This document shows positions 52,057 to 59,887 of a stretch of DNA of 64,000 nt, in pieces. Below the pieces are notes generated by a model that worked only from the letters and a program-made list of their open reading frames with translations, had not been told where the DNA came from and did no database searches. The position numbers were made by a program, and so were the translations under genes. The stretch covers positions 1 to 64,000 of the forward strand of contig JOHN01000032.1 of the NCBI GenBank assembly GCA_000719695.1, read 5' to 3'. Each line of letters starts with the position of its first letter. The stretch's first letter is position 1. The DNA comes from Streptomyces sp. NRRL F-6131. GTDB lineage: Bacteria; Actinomycetota; Actinomycetes; Streptomycetales; Streptomycetaceae.

Positions 52057-52079
52057 AAGGTCGGTGGAGCCGACTTCCT
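52057..52079. repeat. Hairpin repeat, copy 1
   Basis: GTCGG, a short loop, CCGAC, within AAGGTCGGTGGAGCCGACTT. Same spacing and core as copies at 52136 and 52241. Confidence 0.6.
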
Positions 52080-52135
52080 ACTCGACGTGCCGCCGGGGGC
52101 CGGGATCGCGGCCTGGCGGCTCGCAGTCCGCGCCA

Positions 52136-52156
52136 AAAGTCGGCCGGATCGACTTC
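52136..52156. repeat. Hairpin repeat, copy 2
   Basis: AAGTCG, 7-nt loop, CGACTT. Core AAGTCGGCCGGATCGACTT. Confidence 0.6.
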
Positions 52157-52240
52157 TCGCTCCGCCCGTCGCAGGCCGGAGGCTTCTCGGCGAGTGGGGC
52201 GAGCGGTCGCCCCCCGTGGGGCCGTCGTGTTCGGACGGGC

Positions 52241-52268
52241 GCAGGAAGTCGGTGGGGCGACTTCCTGC
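52241..52268 (-). terminator. Hairpin repeat, copy 3 (11-bp perfect stem), terminator of the deacetylase
   Basis: GCAGGAAGTCG (52241-52251), 6-nt loop, CGACTTCCTGC (52258-52268). It lies 30 bp beyond the deacetylase stop and shares the AAGTCG...CGACTT core with copies 1 and 2. Confidence 0.7.
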
Positions 52269-52297
52269 GCGGGAGGGGCGGGGAGGGTGGGTGCGGG

Positions 52298-53611
52298 TCA
52301 GGCGGCCTGGCCGCGCCAGCGGCGGTAGGCCGGTTCGAGGCCCGACAGGATGGTGTCGAAGCGCCGCGTGCTGGTCGTCGAATCGACCTGGAGCCGACTG
52401 ATCTGCAGCGGGTGGGAGGGCAGTCGCGGGCCGAGGCGGTGGTCGGAGAGGAAGCCGAGCCGGTAGCCCAGCTCCTGCAGGACGCTCTCGGCCCGCACGT
52501 CGTGGCCGCCGTCCGGGTAGGCGAAGGCGATGGGGGGCTCGCCGAGCCAGCGGGTGAGGGCCTCGTGGGCGCCGGTGATCTCCGCCCGGACGGTGGCGTC
52601 GTCGCAGCGGCCGAGGCAGGGGTGCCCCTGGGTGTGGTTGCCGATGGCGACCCCGCCCTCGCGGAGGGCGACGAGGTCCGCCGGGGTGAGCTGCTCCTGG
52701 CCGGGCGGACGGCGGTCCGCGCTGACCCGCAGCTCCTGGAGGCTGCGCCGGCGGTCCGGGTCGGGCATCGCCTTGAGCCGGCGGAGCAACTGCGAGGGGT
52801 GGCCGCAGTCGAGCGAGCGGGCCCGCCCGCCGTGCCGGGCGAGGAAGTCGGCCTCGTGCCACCAGAACGGGCGCTCCGTCCCGATCAGCTCGGAGATGAC
52901 GAAGGCGGCGGCCGGGATGTCGCGCTCGATCAGCGCGGGCAGCGCGTGCGTCAGGACGCTGCGGTCGGCGTCGTCGAAGGTCACCAGCACACTGCGGGCG
53001 GGCAGCGGGCGTCGCTCGGCGACGGCCTCCTGCACGGCGGTCAGCGAGACGGGTGTGGCGAGTCTTCGCAGCCGGTCCAGCTGCGCGCCGAACGACCGCG
53101 GGTCGGTCACCCCGTGGTAGGCGAGCACGGCGAGCCGCTGCGCCGCCCGGGCCCGGAACAGGGGCTGGACGGGGGCGAACCGCAGCCAGGCGCCGCGCGC
53201 GTCGGCCGGGCACCCGGCCGGGCCGTCGACACCGTCGACACCGTCGACACCGTCGGGGACCGGCCGCCGGGGCGGCCGGCCCGGCGCCGGAGCGGGCCGC
53301 GCGGCGGGACCCGGCGCCGACCCGGGAGCCGGCGCCGGTGCCAGCGCCCGCGCGGGCCGGGAACAGGCGCGGGTCGCCGGGGCCCGTGTCCCGCGGTTGC
53401 CCGGCTGGGTGACGACCGGCTGCCCGTCGGTCGGCACGGTGGGGGCCGGTGGGTGCGGCACGGCCGCGGGGCGGGTGGGTGCCGGGCGCGCGGTGGGCCC
53501 GGTCGGCGGCGCGGCGGTCGGCGGCGGCCGCAGGTCGGTCAGGGCGGTCACCACGGCCCTGGTCCGGTCCGTGAGGCTGGAGGTCGACGTCGTGGAATGG
53601 GACTGCGGCAC
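52298..53611 (-). CDS. Polysaccharide deacetylase (NodB homology, CE4-like) with Pro-rich N-terminus
   Basis: A 437-residue protein. Residues 1 to about 150 are low-complexity Pro/Ala/Thr with no clear signal and a VDGVDGVDGVDG run (9-bp DNA repeats near 53223-53252). The catalytic part has LAVLAYHGVTD (motif 1 region), LVTFDDADRSVLTHALPALI (metal Asp), and IGNHTQGHPCLG (two His ligands), followed by FAYPDGGHDVRAESVLQELG. CE4-type enzymes remove N- or O-acetyl groups from glycans. GTG 53611 has AGGGGGAA ahead and gives a sensible start (VPQSHSTTSTSSLTDRTR). Open frame upstream is not used. Confidence 0.84.
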   Translation of the reverse strand: MPQSHSTTSTSSLTDRTRAVVTALTDLRPPPTAAPPTGPTARPAPTRPAAVPHPPAPTVPTDGQPVVTQPGNRGTRAPATRACSRPARALAPAPAPGSAPGPAARPAPAPGRPPRRPVPDGVDGVDGVDGPAGCPADARGAWLRFAPVQPLFRARAAQRLAVLAYHGVTDPRSFGAQLDRLRRLATPVSLTAVQEAVAERRPLPARSVLVTFDDADRSVLTHALPALIERDIPAAAFVISELIGTERPFWWHEADFLARHGGRARSLDCGHPSQLLRRLKAMPDPDRRRSLQELRVSADRRPPGQEQLTPADLVALREGGVAIGNHTQGHPCLGRCDDATVRAEITGAHEALTRWLGEPPIAFAYPDGGHDVRAESVLQELGYRLGFLSDHRLGPRLPSHPLQISRLQVDSTTSTRRFDTILSGLEPAYRRWRGQAA

Positions 53612-54044
53612 GGTTCCCCCTCGGTCGCCGATGCGGCGTGGCGGTACCGCCGGAGGACGGAGCCCGGCCTCCGACTCCAGGGCACGGCGGCTCCGCCCCC
53701 TGGGTATGTCCGGTCCACGGCGGGGACTCCCAACCCGCACCGCGGACGGCTCCTGGATCGCTCAATGTAATGGAGACAGCTACGCCCCGTTGATGGTTGT
53801 ACCGGACCGGCAAGGTTTTTTCGGATGCGGGAACAAACCCGGGACGAAGCCGGAACAGACCCGGCACGACGCCCGGCCGGGCCCCGGAACGGGCCCCGCC
53901 ACGAGCCCCGGAACGGGCGCCCCGGCGCACGCCGGAGCGCACCTGCGCGGGGCGTCCGCACGCCCGGGCCGACGGTGGCGGTTCGTGCACGTCCGGTCAC
54001 GCCTGCGGGCTGCCCCGGAGGCGGCCGCGGGGTACCTTGGGCTC
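53612..54044. other. 433-bp divergent region with short GC repeats
   Basis: Between the deacetylase and a small membrane protein. Near 53760-53830 there is an AT-richer block (CAATGTAATGG and a T6 run at 53815-53820), then a run of CCGGAACGGGCC-type repeats. No gene supported. The T6 run has no stem in front, so I do not call a terminator. Confidence 0.45.
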
Positions 54045-54317
54045 ATGGCAGACGCGGAACGTGATCACCATCATCTGCACGGTGCGACCCGGATGACGCG
54101 CTTCTGGCACGGTGGTGCGCTGGTCACCCACCAGGTGCCGCTGGCGCTGGTCGGTCTGGCCTGCCTCGCGCTGGGCATCGTGGTCGCGGTCGTGGTTCCG
54201 GACAGTGACGGCCCGGCCTGGGCGATGGCGGTCGCGGGCTGCCTCGCGGCCGGTGTGCTGCTGCTCGGCCGGATCGGCGTCGCGGTGTTCCGTCGGCACC
54301 GCCGCGCGGCCGCCTGA
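54045..54317 (+). CDS. Small membrane protein, two predicted helices
   Basis: A 90-residue hypothetical protein. A His-rich N-terminus (MADAERDHHHLHGATRMTRF) is followed by two hydrophobic helices (QVPLALVGLACLALGIVVAV and AWAMAVAGCLAAGVLLLGRI) and an Arg-rich end. Unknown function. ATG 54045 is 6 bp after TACCTT (54033-54038), a leaderless-type promoter. Good codon character and clear topology support it as real. Confidence 0.65.
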   Translation: MADAERDHHHLHGATRMTRFWHGGALVTHQVPLALVGLACLALGIVVAVVVPDSDGPAWAMAVAGCLAAGVLLLGRIGVAVFRRHRRAAA

Positions 54318-54605
54318 GCGAGCCCGGACGGGTCAACGCCTGCGGGCGGACGCCGACGGCGGTGGCCGTTCCGCCGAATTCCCTCGTCACCGATCACCAC
54401 CGATCAACCGCCGATCGCCCGATCGAGGTCAACCGGTCAGATCGGCCGGTTTTCGGCCCATCTGCCAACTCCTTCTCGCTTCTTTCACAATTCCGGGGCA
54501 CCAGCCCCACAGTTCCCCCTACTGTGATGTCCGTCCGAGGCGCCAACTGCCCCGGATGCGAGGCCACTTGCCGGCGCCGGGGAGGGCGCCGCAGAGGGGG
54601 GAACG
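54318..54605. other. 288-bp leader of the deacetylase-glycosyltransferase operon
   Basis: Contains TACTGT (54520-54525) as a possible -10, in an AT-richer patch, and AGAGGGGGGAACG as ribosome site. No clear -35. No small gene supported. Confidence 0.4.
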
Positions 54606-55448
54606 ATGAGCGGCACCACCGTGCCCGGAACGGCCCCGGTCAGCGGGGGGATCCGGGCCCAGGTGAAGCGCCAGCTGGCGCGCGGGGTCGGGAGCAGGCC
54701 CGGCGAGGGCGCCACCGTGCTGATCTACCACCGGGTCGGCGGCGGGAGCCCGGACGAGCTGGACGTCGCGACCGCCGACTTCGCCGCCCAGGCCGACCTG
54801 CTCGCCGCCCTGCCGCCCGGCCGGGTGGTCACGCTGGACGAGGCCACCGACCGGATCGAGGCCGGCCGCCGCACCCCGGGCGTCGTGCTCACCTTCGACG
54901 ACGGCTTCGCGGACGTCTACGAGAACGCCTGGCCGCTGCTGCGCGAGCGCGGGCTGCCGTTCACCGTCTACCTGGCCAGCGGCCACGTCGGCGGCGAGAT
55001 GCGCTGGGAGGGCTCGACCGCCAAGGCGGCCGGCGCCCCCGCGCTCAGCTGGGAGCAGCTGCGCGAGATGACCGCCTCCGGCCTGTGCACGGTCGCCAAC
55101 CACACCCGGACCCACGCCCGCCCCGAACTCCTCTCCGTCGCCGAGCTGGACGCCTGCAACGACGAGGTCGAGGAGCACCTGGGCGTCCGCCCCAGCCACT
55201 ACGCCTACACCTGGGGCGTGCCGGTCCCGCACATGGAGCCCGCGCTGCGCGCCCGTTTCCGGACCGCCGCGACCGGCGAGGTCGGCCGCAACGTCCCCGG
55301 CGTCGACCCGGTGCGGCTGCGCCGGGTGCCGGTCCGCCGCACCGACCCGATCGACTTCTTCCGCGCCAAGCTCCACGGCCGGCTGATCCCCGAGCGCGCC
55401 TACGCCCGGATCGTCGCCACCGCGAAGGCGGTGGGCGCCCGTGCCTGA
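54606..55448 (+). CDS. Polysaccharide deacetylase (NodB homology)
   Basis: A 280-residue CE4-type deacetylase, all metal residues visible: VVLTFDDGFADVYENAWPLL (Asp) and TVANHTRTHARPELLSVAEL (His-X3-His). It starts with ATVLIYHRVGGGSPDELDVA. No signal peptide or TM, so it may work in the cytoplasm on a lipid-linked or nucleotide intermediate. It overlaps the following glycosyltransferase gene by 8 bp (GTG 55441), so both are coupled and probably act in the same pathway. ATG 54606. Confidence 0.88.
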   Translation: MSGTTVPGTAPVSGGIRAQVKRQLARGVGSRPGEGATVLIYHRVGGGSPDELDVATADFAAQADLLAALPPGRVVTLDEATDRIEAGRRTPGVVLTFDDGFADVYENAWPLLRERGLPFTVYLASGHVGGEMRWEGSTAKAAGAPALSWEQLREMTASGLCTVANHTRTHARPELLSVAELDACNDEVEEHLGVRPSHYAYTWGVPVPHMEPALRARFRTAATGEVGRNVPGVDPVRLRRVPVRRTDPIDFFRAKLHGRLIPERAYARIVATAKAVGARA

Positions 55449-56640
55449 GCGCCCGGACCCCACCGCCGCCGCGGCGCCCCGGCTGCGCGGCCCCGGCGGC
55501 CGCCCGCTGCGGGTCGCCCACCTCACCACCGTCGACATGAGCCTCCAGCTGCTCCTGGCCACCGAGCTCAAGGTCGACCTGGAGGCCGGCTTCGAGACGT
55601 ACGGGATCAGCGCCCCGGGCCCGTACGTTCCCGAGCTGACCGCGATCGGCGTGCGGCACGAGCCGCTGCACGCCCTCACCCGGGCCTGGGAGCCGCGGGC
55701 CGACGCCGCCGCGGCCCGCGAACTGCTCGCCGTCCTGCGCCGGATCCGCCCCGACGTGCTGCACACCCACAACCCGAAGACCGGCGTGCTCGGCCGGGTC
55801 CTCGGCCGGCTGGCCCGGGTCCCGGTGGTGGTCAACACCTGCCACGGACTGTGGGCACAGGCGCACGACCCGCTCGCCAAGCGCGCCTTCGTACTGGGCG
55901 CCGAGGCCTTCGCGGCCCGCTTCTCGCACGCCGAGCTCTACCAGAACGGCGAGGACCGCCGGACCCTGGCCCCCGCCGTCCCGGCCCGCCGCTCGCGGGT
56001 GGTCGGCAACGGGGTGGACCTCACCCGGTTCGCCACCGACCCCGGCGAGCGCGCCCGCACCCGGGCCCGGCTGCGCGGCGAACTCGGCCTCGGACCGGAC
56101 GAACTGCTGGTCGGCGGGGTGGGCCGGCGGGTCGCCGAGAAGGGCATCCGGGAGTACGCCGAGGCGGCCCGCGCGCTGGCCGGCAAGGCCCGGTTCGTGT
56201 GGATCGGCCCCGACGACCCGGACAAGCCGGACGCCCACGGCGCCGAGTCCGGCGTCTCCTTCCTCGGCCCGCGCGCCGACATGCCCGCCGTCTACGCGGC
56301 GCTGGACGTCTTCGTCCTCCCCTCCTACCGGGAGGGGTTCTCCCGGTCCGCCATGGAGGCCGCCGCCGGCGGCCTGCCGATGGTGCTCAGCGACATCCGC
56401 GGCTGCCGCGAGATCGGCACCCACGACGAACACCTGCTCCTCGCCCCGCCCGGGGACGCCCGTGCCCTCACCGGCGCACTGGACCGGCTCCTCACCGAGC
56501 CGGGCCTGCGCGACCGCCTCGGCGCGGCGGCCCGCCGCCGCGCCGGGGCGACGTTCGACCAGCGGGCGGTCGCCGCCGTCTCGCTGGCCACCTACGCGGC
56601 CGTCGCCCGCGCCAAGGGACTGCCCTGGACGGTCGGCTGA
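55441..56640 (+). CDS. GT4-family glycosyltransferase
   Basis: A 399-residue GT-B transferase. LRVAHLTTVDMSLQLLLATE at the start is close to the PglA/PelF-like set; LHTHNPKTGVLGRVLGRLAR and VVNTCHGLWAQAHDPLAKRA form the acceptor side, VGGVGRRVAEKGIREYAEAA and LPSYREGFSRSAMEAAAGGL (EX7E) the donor side. The HNPKTG motif is typical of transferases next to a sugar-1-phosphate transferase, which follows here. Confidence 0.9.
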   Translation: MPERPDPTAAAAPRLRGPGGRPLRVAHLTTVDMSLQLLLATELKVDLEAGFETYGISAPGPYVPELTAIGVRHEPLHALTRAWEPRADAAAARELLAVLRRIRPDVLHTHNPKTGVLGRVLGRLARVPVVVNTCHGLWAQAHDPLAKRAFVLGAEAFAARFSHAELYQNGEDRRTLAPAVPARRSRVVGNGVDLTRFATDPGERARTRARLRGELGLGPDELLVGGVGRRVAEKGIREYAEAARALAGKARFVWIGPDDPDKPDAHGAESGVSFLGPRADMPAVYAALDVFVLPSYREGFSRSAMEAAAGGLPMVLSDIRGCREIGTHDEHLLLAPPGDARALTGALDRLLTEPGLRDRLGAAARRRAGATFDQRAVAAVSLATYAAVARAKGLPWTVG

Positions 56641-56683
56641 GCCCGCCCACGACCACACCACCGCATCAGGGGGAAGGACCGTC

Positions 56684-57526
56684 ATGAAGCGAGGGGGGGA
56701 CCTCGCGATCACTGCCCTGACCGGGATCGTCGCGATTCCGCTCGGTCTGCTGATCGCCCTGCTGATCCGCTGCACGATGGGCGGACCGGTGCTCTTCCGG
56801 CAGACCCGGACGGGGCTGCGCGGCGAGGAGTTCGAGATCCTCAAGTTCCGCACCATGCGGGACAAACGTTTCCCCGAGGAGCCGGACGCTCCCCGGATCA
56901 CCCGGCTCGGGGACCTGCTCCGCCGGACCAGCCTGGACGAACTGCCGCAGCTGTGGAACGTCGCGCGCGGCGAGATGGGGGTGATCGGGCCCCGGCCCAC
57001 GCTCCCCGAGCAGGTCGTCCACTACTCCCGCCGCCAGCGCGGCCGGCTCGACGTCCGACCGGGCCTCACCGGCTGGGCCCAGGTCCAGGGCCGCAACTCC
57101 ATCACCTGGCCCGAGCGGATCGAACTCGACCTCTGGTACGTCCGGAACCGCTCGCTCCTGGTGGACCTGCGGATCCTCCTGCTGACCGTCAAGGTGCTGC
57201 TGCGCCCGGCCGGGATCACCGCCGCCGGCGGCGTCAACCCGGGCTTCCCGGCGCCGACCGAGCCGACCGAGCCGACCGAGCCGGTCGAGACCGTCGTGGC
57301 GCCGCTCCGCGCCCCGGTCCGGGCGCCCGTCCCGCCCCAGGCGCCGACCCGGCTCCCGGCCGCGGCCGTCACCGCGGCACCGGTCGCCGTCACCGCGGCA
57401 CCGGTCGGCCCCGCCGCCCCGGCGGCGACCGCGCACGACCCCTTCCGGGCCCTCGGTCTGCCCCGGCAGAGCACCGGGTCCCGGCTGGCCCCACCGGTCC
57501 GCGCCGCCGTCGAGGAGGCGTCCTGA
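56684..57526 (+). CDS. Initiating sugar-1-phosphate transferase (bacterial sugar transferase, PglC-like)
   Basis: A 280-residue membrane enzyme of PF02397. One N-terminal hydrophobic segment (TALTGIVAIPLGLLIALLIR), then GPVLFRQTRTGLRGEEFEIL, FRTMRDKRFPE, the catalytic DE in RRTSLDELPQLWNVARGEMG and VIGPRPTLPEQ, and RPGLTGWAQVQGRNSITWPE. It moves a sugar phosphate from UDP-sugar to undecaprenyl phosphate and so starts the glycan. A 70-residue Pro/Thr/Ala tail (PTEPTEPTEP) is extra. ATG 56684 has AAGGA upstream. It follows the glycosyltransferase by 43 bp. Confidence 0.9.
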   Translation: MKRGGDLAITALTGIVAIPLGLLIALLIRCTMGGPVLFRQTRTGLRGEEFEILKFRTMRDKRFPEEPDAPRITRLGDLLRRTSLDELPQLWNVARGEMGVIGPRPTLPEQVVHYSRRQRGRLDVRPGLTGWAQVQGRNSITWPERIELDLWYVRNRSLLVDLRILLLTVKVLLRPAGITAAGGVNPGFPAPTEPTEPTEPVETVVAPLRAPVRAPVPPQAPTRLPAAAVTAAPVAVTAAPVGPAAPAATAHDPFRALGLPRQSTGSRLAPPVRAAVEEAS

Positions 57527-57552
57527 CCCGCGAACCCGGCAGGATGGCCGCC

Positions 57553-58179
57553 ATGCCCACCGCAACGGAACCGACCGCACTCTGGATCGCCGGCGCCGGG
57601 GGCGTCGGCCGCGAGGCGCTGGACACCGCGCTCGCGGCCGGCGTCCCGGTCGCGGGCTTCCTCGACGACCGGCAGCACGGCGCCACCGTCCGCGGCCTGC
57701 CCGTCCGCCGGCCCGCGGACCTGGGACCCGGCGCCCGCTACCTGGTCGGCATCGCCGACCCGGCCGTCCGGCAGCGGCTGTCCGCCCTGCTGGACGGCCT
57801 GGGCGCGGAGCCGGTCACCCTGGTCCACCCCCGGGCACTGATCGCCCCGGACACCCTGCTCGGCCCGGGCTGCCTGGTGATGGGCGGCGCGTACGTGTCC
57901 AGCAGCGTCCGGCTCGGCGCGCACAGCCAGGTCCACTACAACGCGACGGTCGGCCACGACACGGTGTTCGGCGAGCGGGTGACGGTCTACCCGGGCGGGA
58001 ACGTCTCCGGCGCCGTGCTGCTGGCGGACGGCGCCACCGTCGGCTCCAACGCCGTGGTGCTCCAGGGCCGCAAGGTCGGCGCGGGCGCCTTCGTCGGCGC
58101 GGCGGCCGTGGTGACCCGGGACGTGCCGCCCGGCGAGGTGGTGGTCGGCTCCCCGGCCCGCTCGCTGCGCAGGGGCTGA
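57553..58179 (+). CDS. PglD-like sugar O/N-acetyltransferase
   Basis: A 208-residue NeuD/PglD-type protein. A Rossmann-like N-terminus (LWIAGAGGVGREALDTALAA) is followed by a left-handed beta-helix with IAPDTLLGPGCLVMGGAYVS, the catalytic HYNATVGHDTVFGERVTVYP (His) and VGAAAVVTRDVPPGEVVVGS. It acetylates an amino sugar such as a UDP-4-amino sugar. With the sugar transferase just upstream this is the order of pgl-type and sialic-acid loci. ATG 57553 is better spaced from GGCAGGA than ATG 57544. Confidence 0.88.
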   Translation: MPTATEPTALWIAGAGGVGREALDTALAAGVPVAGFLDDRQHGATVRGLPVRRPADLGPGARYLVGIADPAVRQRLSALLDGLGAEPVTLVHPRALIAPDTLLGPGCLVMGGAYVSSSVRLGAHSQVHYNATVGHDTVFGERVTVYPGGNVSGAVLLADGATVGSNAVVLQGRKVGAGAFVGAAAVVTRDVPPGEVVVGSPARSLRRG

Positions 58180-58259
58180 CCCGCCCCCGCGCGGGGCCCG
58201 ACGGCCGGCGCCCCGGGCGGGCGCCGGCACCGCGCCCCGGCCCGGATAGGCTGCGGCGC

Positions 58260-58748
58260 ATGGCGATTCCGAAGTTCCTGGCCGACCTCCGCTCGGTGGT
58301 CGGCACCCGCAAGCTCTGGCTCAGCGCGGCCGCCGCGGTCGTCCTGGACGACGCCGACCGGGTGCTGCTCGTCCAACGCGCCGACGACGGCAACTGGGCG
58401 CCGCCCGGCGGCATCCTCGACCCGGGCGAGCAGCCCGCCGACGGAGCGGTCCGCGAGTGCCTGGAGGAGACCGGGATCGTCACCGTTCCCGAGCGGCTCG
58501 TGACGCTCACCGTCTCCCCGGACATCACCTACCCCAACGGCGATGTGACGCAGTACCTGGAGGTCGTCTTCCGCTGCCGCCCGGTGGGCGGGGAGATCCG
58601 GGTGGACGAGGACGAGACGCTCGCGGTCGGCTGGTACGCGCTGGACGAGCTGCCGCCGATGGGCGAGCGGGAACTCGACTGGATCCACCGCGCGGTGTCC
58701 GGCCCGGCCGAGACGGCCTTCGCCTGGGACGGCACGCAGCTGCCCTGA
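58260..58748 (+). CDS. Nudix hydrolase
   Basis: A 162-residue Nudix protein: PPGGILDPGEQPADGAVREC then LEETGI is the full Nudix box. Substrate unknown. ATG 58260 follows TAGGCT (58247-58252) by 7 bp, a leaderless promoter layout. It is convergent with the epimerase gene. Confidence 0.88.
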   Translation: MAIPKFLADLRSVVGTRKLWLSAAAAVVLDDADRVLLVQRADDGNWAPPGGILDPGEQPADGAVRECLEETGIVTVPERLVTLTVSPDITYPNGDVTQYLEVVFRCRPVGGEIRVDEDETLAVGWYALDELPPMGERELDWIHRAVSGPAETAFAWDGTQLP

Positions 58749-58781
58749 CCGGCCCCGTCCGACGGGCTGCCCAGGGGCCGG
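58749..58781. terminator. Hairpin between convergent Nudix and epimerase genes
   Basis: CCGGCCCC (58749-58756) pairs with GGGGCCGG (58774-58781). Directly after the Nudix stop and 19 bp beyond the epimerase stop. Confidence 0.55.
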
Positions 58782-58799
58782 GCCCAGCAAGGGGCAGGT

Positions 58800-59729
58800 C
58801 TAGACGCCGCGGAACCAGTCCGCCGTCCGCTCCAGACCCTCGCGCAGCGGCACCGGCCGGACGTCCGGGAACAGCTCGCGCAGCCGTGCGTTGTCGGCCT
58901 GCGAGTCCCGGACGTCGCCGGGCCGCGGCTCGGTGTGCGCGACCTCGACGGGGTGGCCGAGCACCGACTCCAGCTCGCCGACCAGCTCCAGCAGCGAGGT
59001 GCGGGTGCCGAAGGCCAGGTTCACCGGATCGGCGTGCACGACCCGGCGCACCACCGCGTCGGTGATCACCTGGGTGACGGTGCCGACGTAGGTGAAGTCC
59101 CGGCTCTGCCCGCCGTCCCCGTGCACGGTCAGCGGCCGCCCGGCGAGCGCCGCGTCCAGGAAGGCCGGGACGACGGCCGCGTAGGCGTGACCGGCGGGCT
59201 GCAGCGGGCCGAACACGTTGAAGAACCGCAGCGGCAGCACGCCCAGCCCGTAGCAGTGGTGGTAGGCGGCCAGATAGGCCTCGGTGGCGAGCTTGCTGAC
59301 CGCGTACGGGCTCATCGGCGCGGTGCGCATGGTCTCCCGCTTGGGCAGCTCCCGGTTGGCGCCGTAGACCGAGGAGGAGGACGCGGCGGCCACGTAGAGG
59401 CCGCCCGCGCGGCGGGCCGCCTCCAGCACCTCCAGGGTGCCGGTGGCGTTGGCGTGGTGACTGGCCAGCGGGTCCGCCACCGAGCGCGGCACGGAGGGCA
59501 GCGCGGCGAGGTGGACCACCGCGTCGGCGCCGGCGAAGGCCTCGTCCAGCAGGGCCGGGTCGAGGATCGTGCCCTCGTGGAGCACGGCACCGGTGCCGAC
59601 CAGGTTGGCCTTCCGGCCGGTGGAGAAGTTGTCCACGACCCGGACCTGGTCCACCTCGGGCCGGGCCAGCAGGGCCCGGACCAGGTTGGCCCCGATGAAT
59701 CCGGCTCCGCCGGTGACGACCACGCGCAT
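58800..59729 (-). CDS. NAD-dependent UDP-sugar epimerase/dehydratase (GalE-like)
   Basis: A 309-residue SDR extended-family enzyme. MRVVVTGGAGFIGANLVRAL (GxxGxxG), SSSSVYGANRELPKRETMRT, active-site SPYAVSKLATEAYLAAYHHC (YxxxK) and RFFNVFGPLQPAGHAYAAVV. It resembles WbpP/GalE-type 4-epimerases that make UDP-galactose, GalNAc or related donors. It probably provides the donor for the neighbouring glycan genes. ATG 59729 follows an AGGGGGGAACC-type site. Confidence 0.88.
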   Translation of the reverse strand: MRVVVTGGAGFIGANLVRALLARPEVDQVRVVDNFSTGRKANLVGTGAVLHEGTILDPALLDEAFAGADAVVHLAALPSVPRSVADPLASHHANATGTLEVLEAARRAGGLYVAAASSSSVYGANRELPKRETMRTAPMSPYAVSKLATEAYLAAYHHCYGLGVLPLRFFNVFGPLQPAGHAYAAVVPAFLDAALAGRPLTVHGDGGQSRDFTYVGTVTQVITDAVVRRVVHADPVNLAFGTRTSLLELVGELESVLGHPVEVAHTEPRPGDVRDSQADNARLRELFPDVRPVPLREGLERTADWFRGV

Positions 59730-59887
59730 GGTTGAGGTTCCCCCCTCGGCACGGCCCGGCCCGCTCGGCCGGTCCGGCGCCGATCGTAGCCGCGCGGTCA
59801 CCCCCCGTGGGCCGGAACCCCGAGAACGGCCGGAAGCGGCCACCCGGGGCCGTCCCCGACCGCCCGGAGCCGCCGCGGGGGCCCGGG

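Larger units (their letters stand above)
51336..52297. other. 962-bp gene-free region holding an old direct repeat and three hairpins
   Basis: No open frame has recognisable coding character. Two parts share similarity over about 190 bp: roughly 51400-51590 and 51585-51770, with related blocks such as GACGCGGGCCGCT, a CGGCAGCCGG-type block and CGGTCCGG(C/T)CGAGCC. In the last third lie the three hairpins listed separately. The region lies between the racemase (plus) and the deacetylase (minus) ends. Confidence 0.6.

Noticed and set aside
53815..53822. T6 run as terminator tail
   Set aside because: No stable stem lies directly in front on the plus strand.
32866..59729. Antibiotic biosynthetic cluster
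   Set aside because: Sugar aminotransferase and methyltransferase could suggest it, but there is no polyketide synthase, peptide synthetase, terpene cyclase or RiPP precursor; glycan genes explain the content.
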